Assembly: GCF_025527015.1 (NCBI RefSeq)
Contig: NZ_JAODIM010000041.1
Span: 372,001-436,000, forward strand
Source: Winslowiella arboricola
GTDB taxonomy: Bacteria > Pseudomonadota > Gammaproteobacteria > Enterobacterales > Enterobacteriaceae
DNA: 64,000 nucleotides
Direction: 5' to 3'
Notes under the pieces: generated by a model
What the model was told of the DNA's origin: nothing
The model's input: only the letters and a program-made list of their open reading frames with translations
The model's database searches: none
Shown: positions 56,427 through 64,000 of the stretch, piece after piece
Layout of the letters: every line of letters begins with the position of its first letter
How positions within the stretch are numbered: the stretch's first letter is position 1
Made by a program: the position numbers and the translations under genes

Positions 56427-56660
56427 TATCCGCTACTTAAGAGATAGGCCATGATAGCTGGAGCGATAAAGGCAGGCCACTATGTTAACCGCCGCACAAG
56501 CCAATCAAACATGCTTCGGCGCTGAAATATATTGCCCAACGAAGATTTCCTGGCCCCATATATTAAAGGGGACGCCAGGATTTATATGCATGTTTACGGG
56601 AGCCAAAAACGAATATAAGGCAACAAGATAGCCAGTGTGATGGTGCTATTTCCTGATGCC
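56427..56660. other. Right margin of islet 2, no recognised gene
   Basis: AT-richer non-coding stretch. It contains a 49-codon open frame from an ATG near 56480 that I do not recognise, and a truncated REP-like piece (CGGGAGCCAAAAACG) near 56598. It ends at the right copy of the 31-bp repeat. Confidence 0.45.
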
Positions 56661-56691
56661 AGCATCAGCGGGTGATGCAGCAGTTAACCAA
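56661..56691. repeat. 31-bp direct repeat, right copy
   Basis: Exact copy of 54791-54821. Read in the lysR frame it continues into AAA-GAG-AAA-TAA (ending 56702), which looks like the displaced original end of the lysR gene. It lies 44 bp before the stop of fhuE. Confidence 0.9.
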
Positions 56692-56745
56692 AGAGAAATA
56701 AACCGAGGCGGCATGCCCCATTGCTGAGGCATGCCGGACAGCAAA

Positions 56746-58938
56746 TCAGAAGCTGTAGTTCGCGGAGACCGAAACGTTACGCGGTGCACCATAAACCGTG
56801 GTGCCGCTGACATCCATGTTGTAGGTTTTGTCGAACAGGTTATTCAGATTAGCCTGTACTGACAGCTGCCTGGTCACCTGATAGCGACCAAACAGATCTA
56901 CCAGCGCATAGCTGCCCTGCTCGGCATAGAAAGTGCCTTCGCCATTCGGTCCTGCAACATTGTCCCAGACATGAGTCTGCCAGTTAACGCCACCACCGAC
57001 GGTCAGATCCTGCAGCATCGGCAGACGATAGCTGGTAAACAGCTTCAGAGAGGTACGCGGCAGATTTGAATTCACCGCTTCGCCTTCTGCATCTTTCGCA
57101 ACATAGCGGGTTGCGCCGAAGGTCATTTGCAGGTTGTCAGTTACCGCACCATTGATTTCAAACTCAACGCCCTTGCTGACAGTTCCTTTCGCGCCATAAT
57201 AGGCGGTTTCAGTCGAGCCAGGGATAATGCTGCCAGCGCTTTGCGCCACATTATCCTGCTCGATACGGAACACCGCGAAGGACGTGGTGATACGGCTGTT
57301 CAGCCAGTCTGCTTTTACACCGGTTTCATAATTGTTGCCGGTGACCGGCGAAAGGTAGCTGCCGCTGGTGTCGCGATATGACTGTGGCTTAAAGATCGAC
57401 GTGTAACTGGCATAAGTGGACCAGGTATCATTGATATCATAAATCAGTCCGGCGTATGGCGTGATATGATTCTGCGCCATCTCCTGCGTCATAGTGCTGC
57501 TGCTCCACTTGGTGTAGCGGGCGCCAATTAACAGATGCAGCGGATCGGCCAGAGAAATACGTGTAGCGGTATAGGCTGACTTCTGATGTACCGTGTCATC
57601 CTGCGCTAAGGTCTGCTCATTCCAGTCGGTCTCAGGGAAATTACCGTTGTAGTTATTGAAATTACCCAACTCTTCCGGCGAGATATTCGCCCACGAACTC
57701 ATATAACGGTTGTGCTGACGACTATAAGTGATGCCCGCCATTAACTCATGCTGACGTCCCAACAGTTCATAGGGACCGCTGGCAAAGGCATCAACCGCAT
57801 CGACCTTACGGGTGCCGCTGTTCCAGCCAGTGCCGCCGACCACAGGATAGTTGGCATAAGGGCTGACGCCAATGCCGGTGGTTTTATCGAAGTAACCATC
57901 GATATATAACATTCTGCCATCGAAATCGACTTCGGTATGGGCACCGTTAACGGTCAGATTCCAGCCGTTAGCAAAATCCTGCTTCAGACTGGCAAACACT
58001 TTTTTCGAGGTTTTATCGTTATAAGCCCAGTCGGGCGCCGTGCTGGTGCTACGATCATAATTGGTTTTGCTGCCATCGGTGTAAAAGCCTGGCAGGCCGT
58101 TCCAGGTGGCGCCTTTGGTATTGGTTTGCTGATAATCATAGCCAACCGATACGGTAGTCGAATCGGTCAGATCGGCATCCAACACGCCGTAGAGGAATTT
58201 TTTAGTGGTGCTGTTACGGTCCAGCCAGCTGTCCTGATCCTGATAGCCCGCAACCACACGTCCACGCACATTACCAGACTCGCTTAGCGGCGCAGAGAGA
58301 TCGGCAACATAACGTTGTTTATCCCAGCTGCCATAACTGGCGGAAACATTGCCGACAAACTCTTTACTGTCAGCATGCTTGCGCACCATATTCACCGACG
58401 CTGCCGGGTTACCCGCACCGGTCATTAAACCGGTCGCGCCGCGCACCACTTCAATTCGCTCATAGATAGCAGTATCAGATAGGGCATCACCCAGGTTCCA
58501 GCGATCTTCAAAGGTGGTTGAAATACCATCGACCATATAGTTATCAATGGTAAAACCGCGGGAGTAGAAGTTGCTGCGGCTGGTGCCGGAGTTAAATTCT
58601 GAGATGCCGGTGGTATTTCTCAGCACTTCATCCAGTGACTGTAGCTGTTGATCCTGCATACGCTGCTTGCTGATCACGCTGACTGACTGTGGCGTATCAC
58701 GCGCGGTCAGGGCCATTTTAGTCGCTGCACGGGTCACTGGCACATTGTAATCGGTGGCTTGCGGTGTACTGGCGCTCTCAGTTGTCGCATCAACCACCAG
58801 AGTTTCTTCTTTTTTCGTGGTTTCAGCAGCTGATGCATAAGGAACCTGCAGGGCGGCGGCGATCACCACGGCAAGCAGAGAAAGAGATGGCGCATCGCTA
58901 AGGCGATTTTCCCGGTTCTGGCGTGAAGCAAAAAACAT
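56746..58938 (-). CDS. fhuE: TonB-dependent ferric-coprogen/rhodotorulic acid receptor FhuE
   Basis: Outer-membrane siderophore receptor of 730 residues, matching E. coli FhuE along its length. It has a signal peptide ending near ASA, a TonB-box-like ETLVV (about residues 45-49), a plug domain (RDTPQSVSVISKQRMQDQQLQSLDEVL...YSRGFTIDNYMVDGI...VRGATGLMTGAGNPAASVNMVRK) and a 22-strand barrel. The C-terminal strand is RNVSVSANYSF with terminal Phe. It converges on the lysR/islet 2 region. A Fur-box-like site lies about 210 bp upstream. Confidence 0.93.
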   Translation of the reverse strand: MFFASRQNRENRLSDAPSLSLLAVVIAAALQVPYASAAETTKKEETLVVDATTESASTPQATDYNVPVTRAATKMALTARDTPQSVSVISKQRMQDQQLQSLDEVLRNTTGISEFNSGTSRSNFYSRGFTIDNYMVDGISTTFEDRWNLGDALSDTAIYERIEVVRGATGLMTGAGNPAASVNMVRKHADSKEFVGNVSASYGSWDKQRYVADLSAPLSESGNVRGRVVAGYQDQDSWLDRNSTTKKFLYGVLDADLTDSTTVSVGYDYQQTNTKGATWNGLPGFYTDGSKTNYDRSTSTAPDWAYNDKTSKKVFASLKQDFANGWNLTVNGAHTEVDFDGRMLYIDGYFDKTTGIGVSPYANYPVVGGTGWNSGTRKVDAVDAFASGPYELLGRQHELMAGITYSRQHNRYMSSWANISPEELGNFNNYNGNFPETDWNEQTLAQDDTVHQKSAYTATRISLADPLHLLIGARYTKWSSSTMTQEMAQNHITPYAGLIYDINDTWSTYASYTSIFKPQSYRDTSGSYLSPVTGNNYETGVKADWLNSRITTSFAVFRIEQDNVAQSAGSIIPGSTETAYYGAKGTVSKGVEFEINGAVTDNLQMTFGATRYVAKDAEGEAVNSNLPRTSLKLFTSYRLPMLQDLTVGGGVNWQTHVWDNVAGPNGEGTFYAEQGSYALVDLFGRYQVTRQLSVQANLNNLFDKTYNMDVSGTTVYGAPRNVSVSANYSF

Positions 58939-59414
58939 TATTCACCCTCAAGAAATATTATTATTTTTCAGTTAACTGAATGCATCCGCATTTTCTCAGA
59001 AAGCAAAAATGCCGATCATTCGGGCATATTTTCCCTGTGCCAGCAATACGTTGCTGCCATGGCAGTCTTTCTGGCATTGAACGCTTTCCCTGTGAGCTTG
59101 CGCCAGAGCGGAACCACTGCGAACTATTCCGTAATCATAAGGCGAATGAGAAGTATAATCATTTTGATTGCTGGTGTAAAAGAATGTTAATGAACTTTGC
59201 AGGATTTTTATTGTCAGCAGCTGGAACGCAGTTCTCCAGCCATTTGGCTTAACGCAGAGCAAATTGCAGTGATTACCGCTTAGTACCAGCAATTAAATTA
59301 AAATAGTTAATTAATGGAAAAATATAATCATCACCTGATGGTATTAATATATTTTAGGAAACACTCTGCCAGCTCCTGGCAATAATCAATACTCACCGCA
59401 CAGCGCGCAAGGCT
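58939..59414. promoter_or_regulatory. fhuE-GGDEF divergent intergenic region
   Basis: This 476-bp gap carries the promoters of fhuE (minus) and the PAS-GGDEF gene (plus). The only motif I can assign is the Fur-box-like site. The leader of fhuE would be long, about 200 nt. No small gene was found that I would support. Confidence 0.5.
59148..59166 (-). promoter_or_regulatory. Fur-box-like site
   Basis: GAGAAGTATAATCATTTTG matches 14 of 19 positions of the Fur consensus GATAATGATAATCATTATC. It is the only such site seen upstream of fhuE, which is Fur-repressed in E. coli. Confidence 0.55.
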
Positions 59415-60362
59415 ATGTCAGCACAATCACCCGAGCAGCAAATTCAGACTCTGAAAAAACATAATGCCCGCTTAAAGCGCATCGCCCATGACGCGCGTAA
59501 TAAGCTCAGTGCGGCGCTGGACGGCACCGGCCTGTGCCTGTGGCAGCTGGATGTGCCGAGCGGCAAACTGGTGATTTTTAATCGCCGCTGGGGCTCAATG
59601 CTTGGCTATCAGCCAAAAGAGCTCAGTGCGCATTTTGACGTCTGGCGTGAACATCTGCACCCGGATGATAAAGCGTTTGTGCTGGCGGCGTTTTATGGTC
59701 ATCTGCAGGGAAAAACGCCCTTCTATGAAGCCCTGCACCGCATGCAGGCGAAGAATGGCACTATAACCTGGGTGCTGGATCGCGGACGCGTCAGCGAATG
59801 GGACGCCGCCGGCAGGCCGATAAAAGTCACCGGCACCCATATCGATATGACTAAAGAAAAAGATTACGAACAGCAGCTGGCGGACCTCGCGCATCACGAT
59901 CCACTTACCGGACTGGCAAATCGCCATGCATTACAGCAGCAGTTTCAGCGACTGAAAAACCAGGGCGATCTCTGCGTGGCCTTTATCGACCTCGATAACT
60001 TTAAACACGTTAACGATACCCTGGGACACCGCAGTGGCGACGAAGTGCTTATCCAGCTTAGCCAGCGCCTGCAACAGCAGTGTCCGGCCGGGGTGGTGAC
60101 AGGCCGACTGGGCGGTGATGAGTTTATTCTGCTGTTGCCGTTTGCACTAAACCATCCGCAGATCCGCGTGATTGCGCAAAACTGCCTGCAAGCGGCGATC
60201 GCCCCGTTTGAACTGGCTAACGGCCTCGGGCAAATTGGCGCTTCGATTGGTATTGACCAGGTGCTGGTCAGCGATAATTTTGACAGTGCCGCCCTGCGCG
60301 CGGATCAGGCGATGTATTCAATTAAACACGCCGGTAAAAATGGCGTGGCGCTGGGAATCTGA
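59415..60362 (+). CDS. PAS-domain diguanylate cyclase (GGDEF)
   Basis: Predicted cytoplasmic c-di-GMP synthase of 315 residues. A short coiled N-terminus is followed by a PAS/PAC sensor (about residues 30-150: LCLWQLDVPSGKLVIFNRRWGSMLGYQPKEL...GTHIDMTKEKDYEQQL) and a GGDEF domain (DPLTGLANR at 162-170, FIDLDNFKHVNDTLGH, catalytic GGDEF at 233-237). The signature is canonical, so the enzyme should be active. No RxxD inhibition site is seen just before it and there are no membrane helices. Divergent from fhuE. Confidence 0.93.
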   Translation: MSAQSPEQQIQTLKKHNARLKRIAHDARNKLSAALDGTGLCLWQLDVPSGKLVIFNRRWGSMLGYQPKELSAHFDVWREHLHPDDKAFVLAAFYGHLQGKTPFYEALHRMQAKNGTITWVLDRGRVSEWDAAGRPIKVTGTHIDMTKEKDYEQQLADLAHHDPLTGLANRHALQQQFQRLKNQGDLCVAFIDLDNFKHVNDTLGHRSGDEVLIQLSQRLQQQCPAGVVTGRLGGDEFILLLPFALNHPQIRVIAQNCLQAAIAPFELANGLGQIGASIGIDQVLVSDNFDSAALRADQAMYSIKHAGKNGVALGI

Positions 60363-60471
60363 TCCGCAGCACCCCTCATCCGGTTAAATCTCCCCCTGCC
60401 AGAGTGCTACACTCAGAGACGAAAATTGACCCTCCGCTATCTCTTATTCTTAGCAAAGGCAGACCATTACT

Positions 60472-61341
60472 ATGTCGGAAAAACACTATCAGCCACCGAA
60501 AGTCTGGACATGGAATCAACAGGACGGCGGCAACTGGTCCAAAATCAATCGCCCGATTGCCGGTCCGACCCATGAAGCCACGCTGCCGGAAGGTGAGCAC
60601 CCACTGCAGCTCTATTCGCTCGGCACACCTAATGGTCAGAAAGTTACCATTCTGCTGGAAGAGCTGCTGGCGCTGAATGTCAGCGGCGCAGAGTATGATG
60701 CGCACCTGATCCGCATCGGCGAAGGTGACCAGTTCTCCAGTGGTTTTGTCGCGGTCAACCCCAACTCTAAAATCCCGGCGCTGCTCGATAAGTCTGGCAC
60801 CACACCGGTACGCGTATTTGAATCTGGCGCGATCCTGCTGCATCTGGCGGAGAAGTTTGGTCATTTCCTGCCTAAAGAGGCGGCGGCGCGCACCGAAGCA
60901 CTGAACTGGCTGTTCTGGTTGCAGGGTTCAGCGCCTTATCTCGGCGGCGGTTTTGGGCATTTCTACAGTTATGCGCCCGAAAAGTTCGAATATGCGATTA
61001 ACCGCTTTACCATGGAAGCCAAACGTCAGCTTGATGTACTGGATCGCCAGCTGGCGGAACATCGCTATATCGCCGGTAATGACTACTCGATTGCGGATAT
61101 CGCCATCTGGCCGTGGTATGGCAATCTGATGCTGGGTGGTTTGTATGGCGACGCGGCCGAATTCCTTGACGCCAGCTCGTACACACACCTGCAACGCTGG
61201 GCGCAGGAGATCGCTAAACGTCCGGCGGTACAGCGTGGGCGTATCGTCAACCGTACCTGGGGAGAACCCGCCGAACAGCTGCATGAGCGTCATGATGCCT
61301 CTGATTTCGAGCTGCGTACGGAAGATAAGCGCCAGCAGTAA
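60472..61341 (+). CDS. yghU: Glutathione-dependent disulfide-bond oxidoreductase YghU
   Basis: Nu-class glutathione transferase family protein of 289 residues, closely matching E. coli YghU, which has disulfide reductase and organic-hydroperoxide activity. Features are VWTWNQQDGGNW near the start, LYSLGTPNGQKVTILLEELLAL (thioredoxin-fold domain, TPNGQK active loop), NPNSKIPAL, FESGAILLHLAEKFG and the ending LHERHDASDFELRTEDKRQQ. It is followed by an OhrR-type regulator on the same strand, suggesting peroxide-responsive control. Confidence 0.94.
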   Translation: MSEKHYQPPKVWTWNQQDGGNWSKINRPIAGPTHEATLPEGEHPLQLYSLGTPNGQKVTILLEELLALNVSGAEYDAHLIRIGEGDQFSSGFVAVNPNSKIPALLDKSGTTPVRVFESGAILLHLAEKFGHFLPKEAAARTEALNWLFWLQGSAPYLGGGFGHFYSYAPEKFEYAINRFTMEAKRQLDVLDRQLAEHRYIAGNDYSIADIAIWPWYGNLMLGGLYGDAAEFLDASSYTHLQRWAQEIAKRPAVQRGRIVNRTWGEPAEQLHERHDASDFELRTEDKRQQ

Positions 61342-61428
61342 ATGTTTTACCGGAGTCAGGCCCCCGCCTGGCTTCGGTAGCAGGAAATTCGCTTGCAATT
61401 ATGTAGCGCCCTACCTATATTTTGAATA

Positions 61429-61887
61429 ATGACAAACACGCAAAATAATTCAAAAGTGGCTGATCTGCCGCTGTTGCTTGATGAACAGCTCTGTTTCGCC
61501 CTTTACTCCGCCAATCTGGCGCTGCATAAACTCTACCGGCAACTGCTGGCAGAGCTGGATCTGACCTATCCGCAATACCTCGTAATGATGGTGCTGTGGG
61601 AAAAGGATGACGTTACGGTTTCCGAAATTGGCGAGCGCCTGTTTCTTGATTCCGCCACTCTGACCCCGTTACTGAAACGCCTTGAAGCCGCCGGTCTGCT
61701 GCATCGCCAGCGTTCGCGTCAGGATGAACGTCAGGTTATCGTGACATTAAGTGAGCAGGGTCGTCAGCTGCGTCAGAAAGCAGTCTCAATTCCTGAATCC
61801 GTCAGTTGCGCCGCGGCCTGCGATGCCGGAGCCTTGCAGGGGCTAAAGCAGCAGCTGGAAATATTGCGCGATAACCTTAACGGTTAA
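61429..61887 (+). CDS. ohrR: MarR-family organic peroxide sensor OhrR (2-Cys type)
   Basis: Redox-sensing repressor of 152 residues. The peroxidatic Cys22 in [13 protein letters not shown] and the distal Cys127 and Cys131 fit the 2-Cys OhrR type, in which Cys22 and Cys127 form a disulfide; the wHTH spans about residues 45-105 ([42 protein letters not shown]). No ohr gene is in the window; yghU lies immediately upstream instead. A half-site TTGCAATT at 61393-61400 lies just before the start. A weak SD makes the exact start slightly uncertain. Confidence 0.88.
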   Translation: MTNTQNNSKVADLPLLLDEQLCFALYSANLALHKLYRQLLAELDLTYPQYLVMMVLWEKDDVTVSEIGERLFLDSATLTPLLKRLEAAGLLHRQRSRQDERQVIVTLSEQGRQLRQKAVSIPESVSCAAACDAGALQGLKQQLEILRDNLNG

Positions 61888-61907
61888 GCCGCGTGATAAA
61901 AATGACA

Positions 61908-61944
61908 AAGGGCCGGTCAATATTAACCGGCCCTTCGCTTTTTT
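61908..61944. terminator. Terminator between ohrR and the SnoaL-like gene
   Basis: A 10-bp stem AAGGGCCGGT/ACCGGCCCTT around an 8-nt loop, followed on the plus strand by a T-rich run. It lies in the 79-bp gap between convergent genes and may act for both. Confidence 0.85.
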
Positions 61945-61966
61945 CCCGGTGCTGGTACAACAGAAA

Positions 61967-62416
61967 TTAAGACTCAGGCATTGCGGAAGAGTGATGGGTG
62001 GAAATCAACCACTTTTCACCATTCCACGCATAAGTAAAGGTATAACGGGCTGATACAGTTGTATTATCTTTAAAGCTAAATGTATAAGTCCCGGCATCGA
62101 TGGCTTTATTACAGCCAATACGAATAGTACGACTATCAATTTTTCCCACTGGTTTTTTTTCTAAAAAATGCCCGAAGTATTCTTTACGCTCTGCATCGGT
62201 CAGACGCACAGTGTTCGATACCGTTGGCAGCAACACCGCGTCAGACAGATAGTTTTCCGATACTTTCTGCGGGTCGCCGGACTTCAGCGACTCATTCCAG
62301 CGGTCAAACAATCCTTCGATTTGCTGCTTGTCGGCTTTCTCACATTTAACATCATTCGCTAAGGCTGATGCGGACAGTGATGCGCTCAGAAGAAAAAGAG
62401 CAATATGGTTTTTCAT
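61967..62416 (-). CDS. Secreted SnoaL/DUF4440-like protein
   Basis: A 149-residue protein with a Sec signal (MKNHIALFLLSASLSASALA) and a NTF2-like fold: QIEGLFDRWNESLKSGDPQKVSENYLSDAVLLPTVS at the start of the domain and ARYTFTYAWNGEKWLISTHHSSAMP at the end, a pattern common to the SgcJ/EcaC and CaMKII-association-like families. It is probably periplasmic. The function is not evident from sequence. Confidence 0.82.
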   Translation of the reverse strand: MKNHIALFLLSASLSASALANDVKCEKADKQQIEGLFDRWNESLKSGDPQKVSENYLSDAVLLPTVSNTVRLTDAERKEYFGHFLEKKPVGKIDSRTIRIGCNKAIDAGTYTFSFKDNTTVSARYTFTYAWNGEKWLISTHHSSAMPES

Positions 62417-63015
62417 TAAACACTTCCTTGATTAATTAAAGCAAGTGTATTAAATATTCGCCAATTGATTTGCGCAATTAAATTTACCCATACTTATAAT
62501 TTTAGAATAAAAGAATACAAAAAAATCTTTCACCCCCACTTAATAAATTATATCTGACTGATTTTTATAGGCACATATTATGCGTATAAATAATTATCGT
62601 GATAATTAAATGCCTGCTTTTAAATTCAGTAACCGATGACGTTGATAATTGCATTGCTATAAACATATTTTCTTTAAATACATTGATCGCTAATTCTACC
62701 AGGTATCGCAGTGGGTAGTAGCAATATCATCAGTGCAGCCCTCCACCACCAACAGCCGACGCAGATCACATTTCACAACATTATGGTGATTATGCTCACG
62801 TTACCCTGTGCATTTGCCTGAAAAATGACCCGAATTTACTCCGCTTTCACCAGGGCGATAACAGAAAGTTAACGATACAGTGTATAAATGAAACGGCGTT
62901 TTATAATTTACACGCGCCGGATAGTTTAACCAAATCCGGGGGCGATTCACCTGCAAACTTTGCCATTGCCCCGGCAACGATATCTCTAACCCACCCTCTG
63001 ACGGCAGGAATTATT
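62417..63015. other. AT-rich 600-bp gap, possible gene remnant
   Basis: Strongly AT-rich from 62450 to 62690. On the minus strand 62696-62800 is an open stretch of 35 codons encoding a Cys/His-containing peptide (NVVKCDLRRLLVVEGCTDDI) without a good start, which could be the 3' end of a decayed gene. The promoter of the enolase-family gene probably lies in 62850-63000. No intact gene was found. Confidence 0.4.
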
Positions 63016-64000
63016 GTGAAAATACGCTCCGTTGATGTCACCATCTTTAATTACCCTACACGCCGCGCCGCCGACAGTGCTGGCCATTCCCATCCCGGTG
63101 AAGAGAGCCTGGCGGCGATGGCGATGCTGACCATCACCACTGATGAAGGTGATTGTGGTTACGCTTTTGCACCACCAGAAGTGGTGCGCCCGCATGTCGT
63201 TAACGCCTTCTTCAGAAAAGTGCTGATTGGCCAGAACCCCTTTGACCGTGAACGTTTATGGCAGGATCTGGTGCACTGGCAGCGTGGCAGCGCCCATCAA
63301 CTGACCGAACGCGCGCTCTCCTTTGTCGAACAGGCGCTGTGGGATCTGATTGGCCGCAAACTAAAGATGCCGGTGCATAAACTGCTCGGCGGTTTTCGCG
63401 AGAAGGTTCCGGCCTATGGCAGCACCATGTGTGGTGATGAGCTGCCAGGCGGACTGTCGACGCCGGACGAATTCGGCCAGTTTGCCGAAAAACTGGTAGC
63501 GCGCGGTTATCAGGCGATCAAACTGCATACCTGGATGCCGCCGGTGGCCTTTGCACCGGACCCTAAAATGGATATCAAAGCCTGCGCCGCCGTGCGCGAA
63601 GCGGTAGGGCCGGATATTGAACTGATGCTTGATGGCTATCACTGGTACAGCCGCAGCCAGGCGCTGACTATTGGTAAGGCACTGGAAAAACTTAACTTCG
63701 CCTGGTTTGAAGAGCCGATGGAAGAGGAGAGTATGGCCTCCTATGCCTGGCTGGCGGAAAACCTGTCGATTGACGTGATTGGCCCGGAAAGTCTTGGCGG
63801 CAAACACCACAGCCGCGCCGACTGGGTAAAAGCTGGCGCCTGCGACATTCTGCGCGCTGGCGCCAACGGCGTGGGAGGCATCTCCCCCTGTATGAAAGTC
63901 GCCAGCCTGGCGGAAGCGTTCGGCATGGACTGCGAAGTGCATGGCAACGGCGCGGCCAGCCTGGCGGTGGTTGGCGCCATTCGTAACTGTCGCTGGTACG
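63016..64000 (+). CDS. Mandelate racemase/muconate lactonising enzyme family protein, 3' end outside window
   Basis: Enolase-superfamily enzyme; 328 codons are visible and the frame is open to the window end. The start is GTG at 63016 with AGGAA five nt before it. Metal ligands Asp206 (LMLDGYHWY), Glu232 (FEEPMEEE) and Glu258 (IGPESLG) are present, and the MR-type base dyad His309 (EVHGNG) with Asp277 (CDILRAG) is visible. The second catalytic motif is Lys169-x-His171 (IKLHTW) instead of the usual Lys-x-Lys. It probably dehydrates or epimerises an acid sugar or hydroxy acid; the exact substrate cannot be told. Confidence 0.88.
   Translation, partial: MKIRSVDVTIFNYPTRRAADSAGHSHPGEESLAAMAMLTITTDEGDCGYAFAPPEVVRPHVVNAFFRKVLIGQNPFDRERLWQDLVHWQRGSAHQLTERALSFVEQALWDLIGRKLKMPVHKLLGGFREKVPAYGSTMCGDELPGGLSTPDEFGQFAEKLVARGYQAIKLHTWMPPVAFAPDPKMDIKACAAVREAVGPDIELMLDGYHWYSRSQALTIGKALEKLNFAWFEEPMEEESMASYAWLAENLSIDVIGPESLGGKHHSRADWVKAGACDILRAGANGVGGISPCMKVASLAEAFGMDCEVHGNGAASLAVVGAIRNCRWY

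Noticed and set aside
62696..62800. 35-codon open stretch in the AT-rich gap
   Set aside because: No start codon with SD and no recognised family; noted only as a possible remnant.

Overview
The window is chromosomal DNA of an enteric gammaproteobacterium, most likely an Erwinia/Pantoea-type member of the Enterobacterales. This rests on close product matches to E. coli (FrdABCD, GroEL/ES, AspA, DcuA, EF-P, EpmA/B, FhuE, YghU, YjeI, YjdC) and on gene order; the genus is an inference. There is no phage, IS element, integrase or CRISPR array.

Left part (1-21.4 kb): conserved backbone that follows the E. coli 94-minute order: mscM (5'-truncated by the window edge), epmA, frdABCD, blc, ecnAB, efp, epmB, yjeI, groSL, fxsA, aspA, dcuA, cutA, dsbD, yjdC, tRNA-Phe. 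mqo lies between mscM and epmA, and ampC and sugE are missing between frd and ecn. Themes are C4-dicarboxylate and fumarate respiration (aspA, dcuA, frd, mqo), EF-P beta-lysylation (epmA, efp, epmB), chaperonins and envelope lipoproteins.

Middle part (21.4-47.7 kb): a large accessory metabolic block after tRNA-Phe, centred on amino acids and 5-oxoproline. It holds a D-amino-acid aminotransferase with a DUF1611/DgcN-type protein, a polar amino-acid ABC transporter without its binding protein, two SDR enzymes, one orphan pxpA with a BCCP-like protein that lacks the biotin lysine, a full pxpBCA set with an amino-acid binding protein, two paralogous Nac-like LysR regulators, a spermidine/putrescine-type ABC transporter, a class I aminotransferase, a DeoR regulator with a phosphatase and an MFS exporter, an EamA transporter, an OmpC-type porin and a glutamate dehydrogenase. 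5-oxoproline to glutamate to 2-oxoglutarate is a plausible shared route.

Right part (47.8-64 kb): a LacI-controlled sugar cluster (periplasmic TIM-barrel protein, MFS symporter, cytoplasmic TIM-barrel isomerase, Gfo/Idh/MocA dehydrogenase) whose two outward promoters each carry two copies of the same 12-bp palindrome; then a LysR gene, a small AT-richer islet, fhuE, a PAS-GGDEF protein, yghU, a 2-Cys OhrR, a SnoaL-like secreted protein, and the start of an enolase-superfamily gene cut by the window end.

The most unusual feature is a pair of accessory islets (23.7-24.9 kb and 54.8-56.7 kb). Each is bounded by direct repeats and carries a related small two-helix membrane protein. Islet 1 pairs it with a DUF4225-type protein. 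Islet 2 adds a leaderless uncharacterised protein translationally coupled to a membrane-anchored partner, inserted into the 3' end of a lysR gene with a 31-bp duplication. They look like effector/immunity cassettes. Many copies of one GC-rich REP-like palindrome are scattered between genes.
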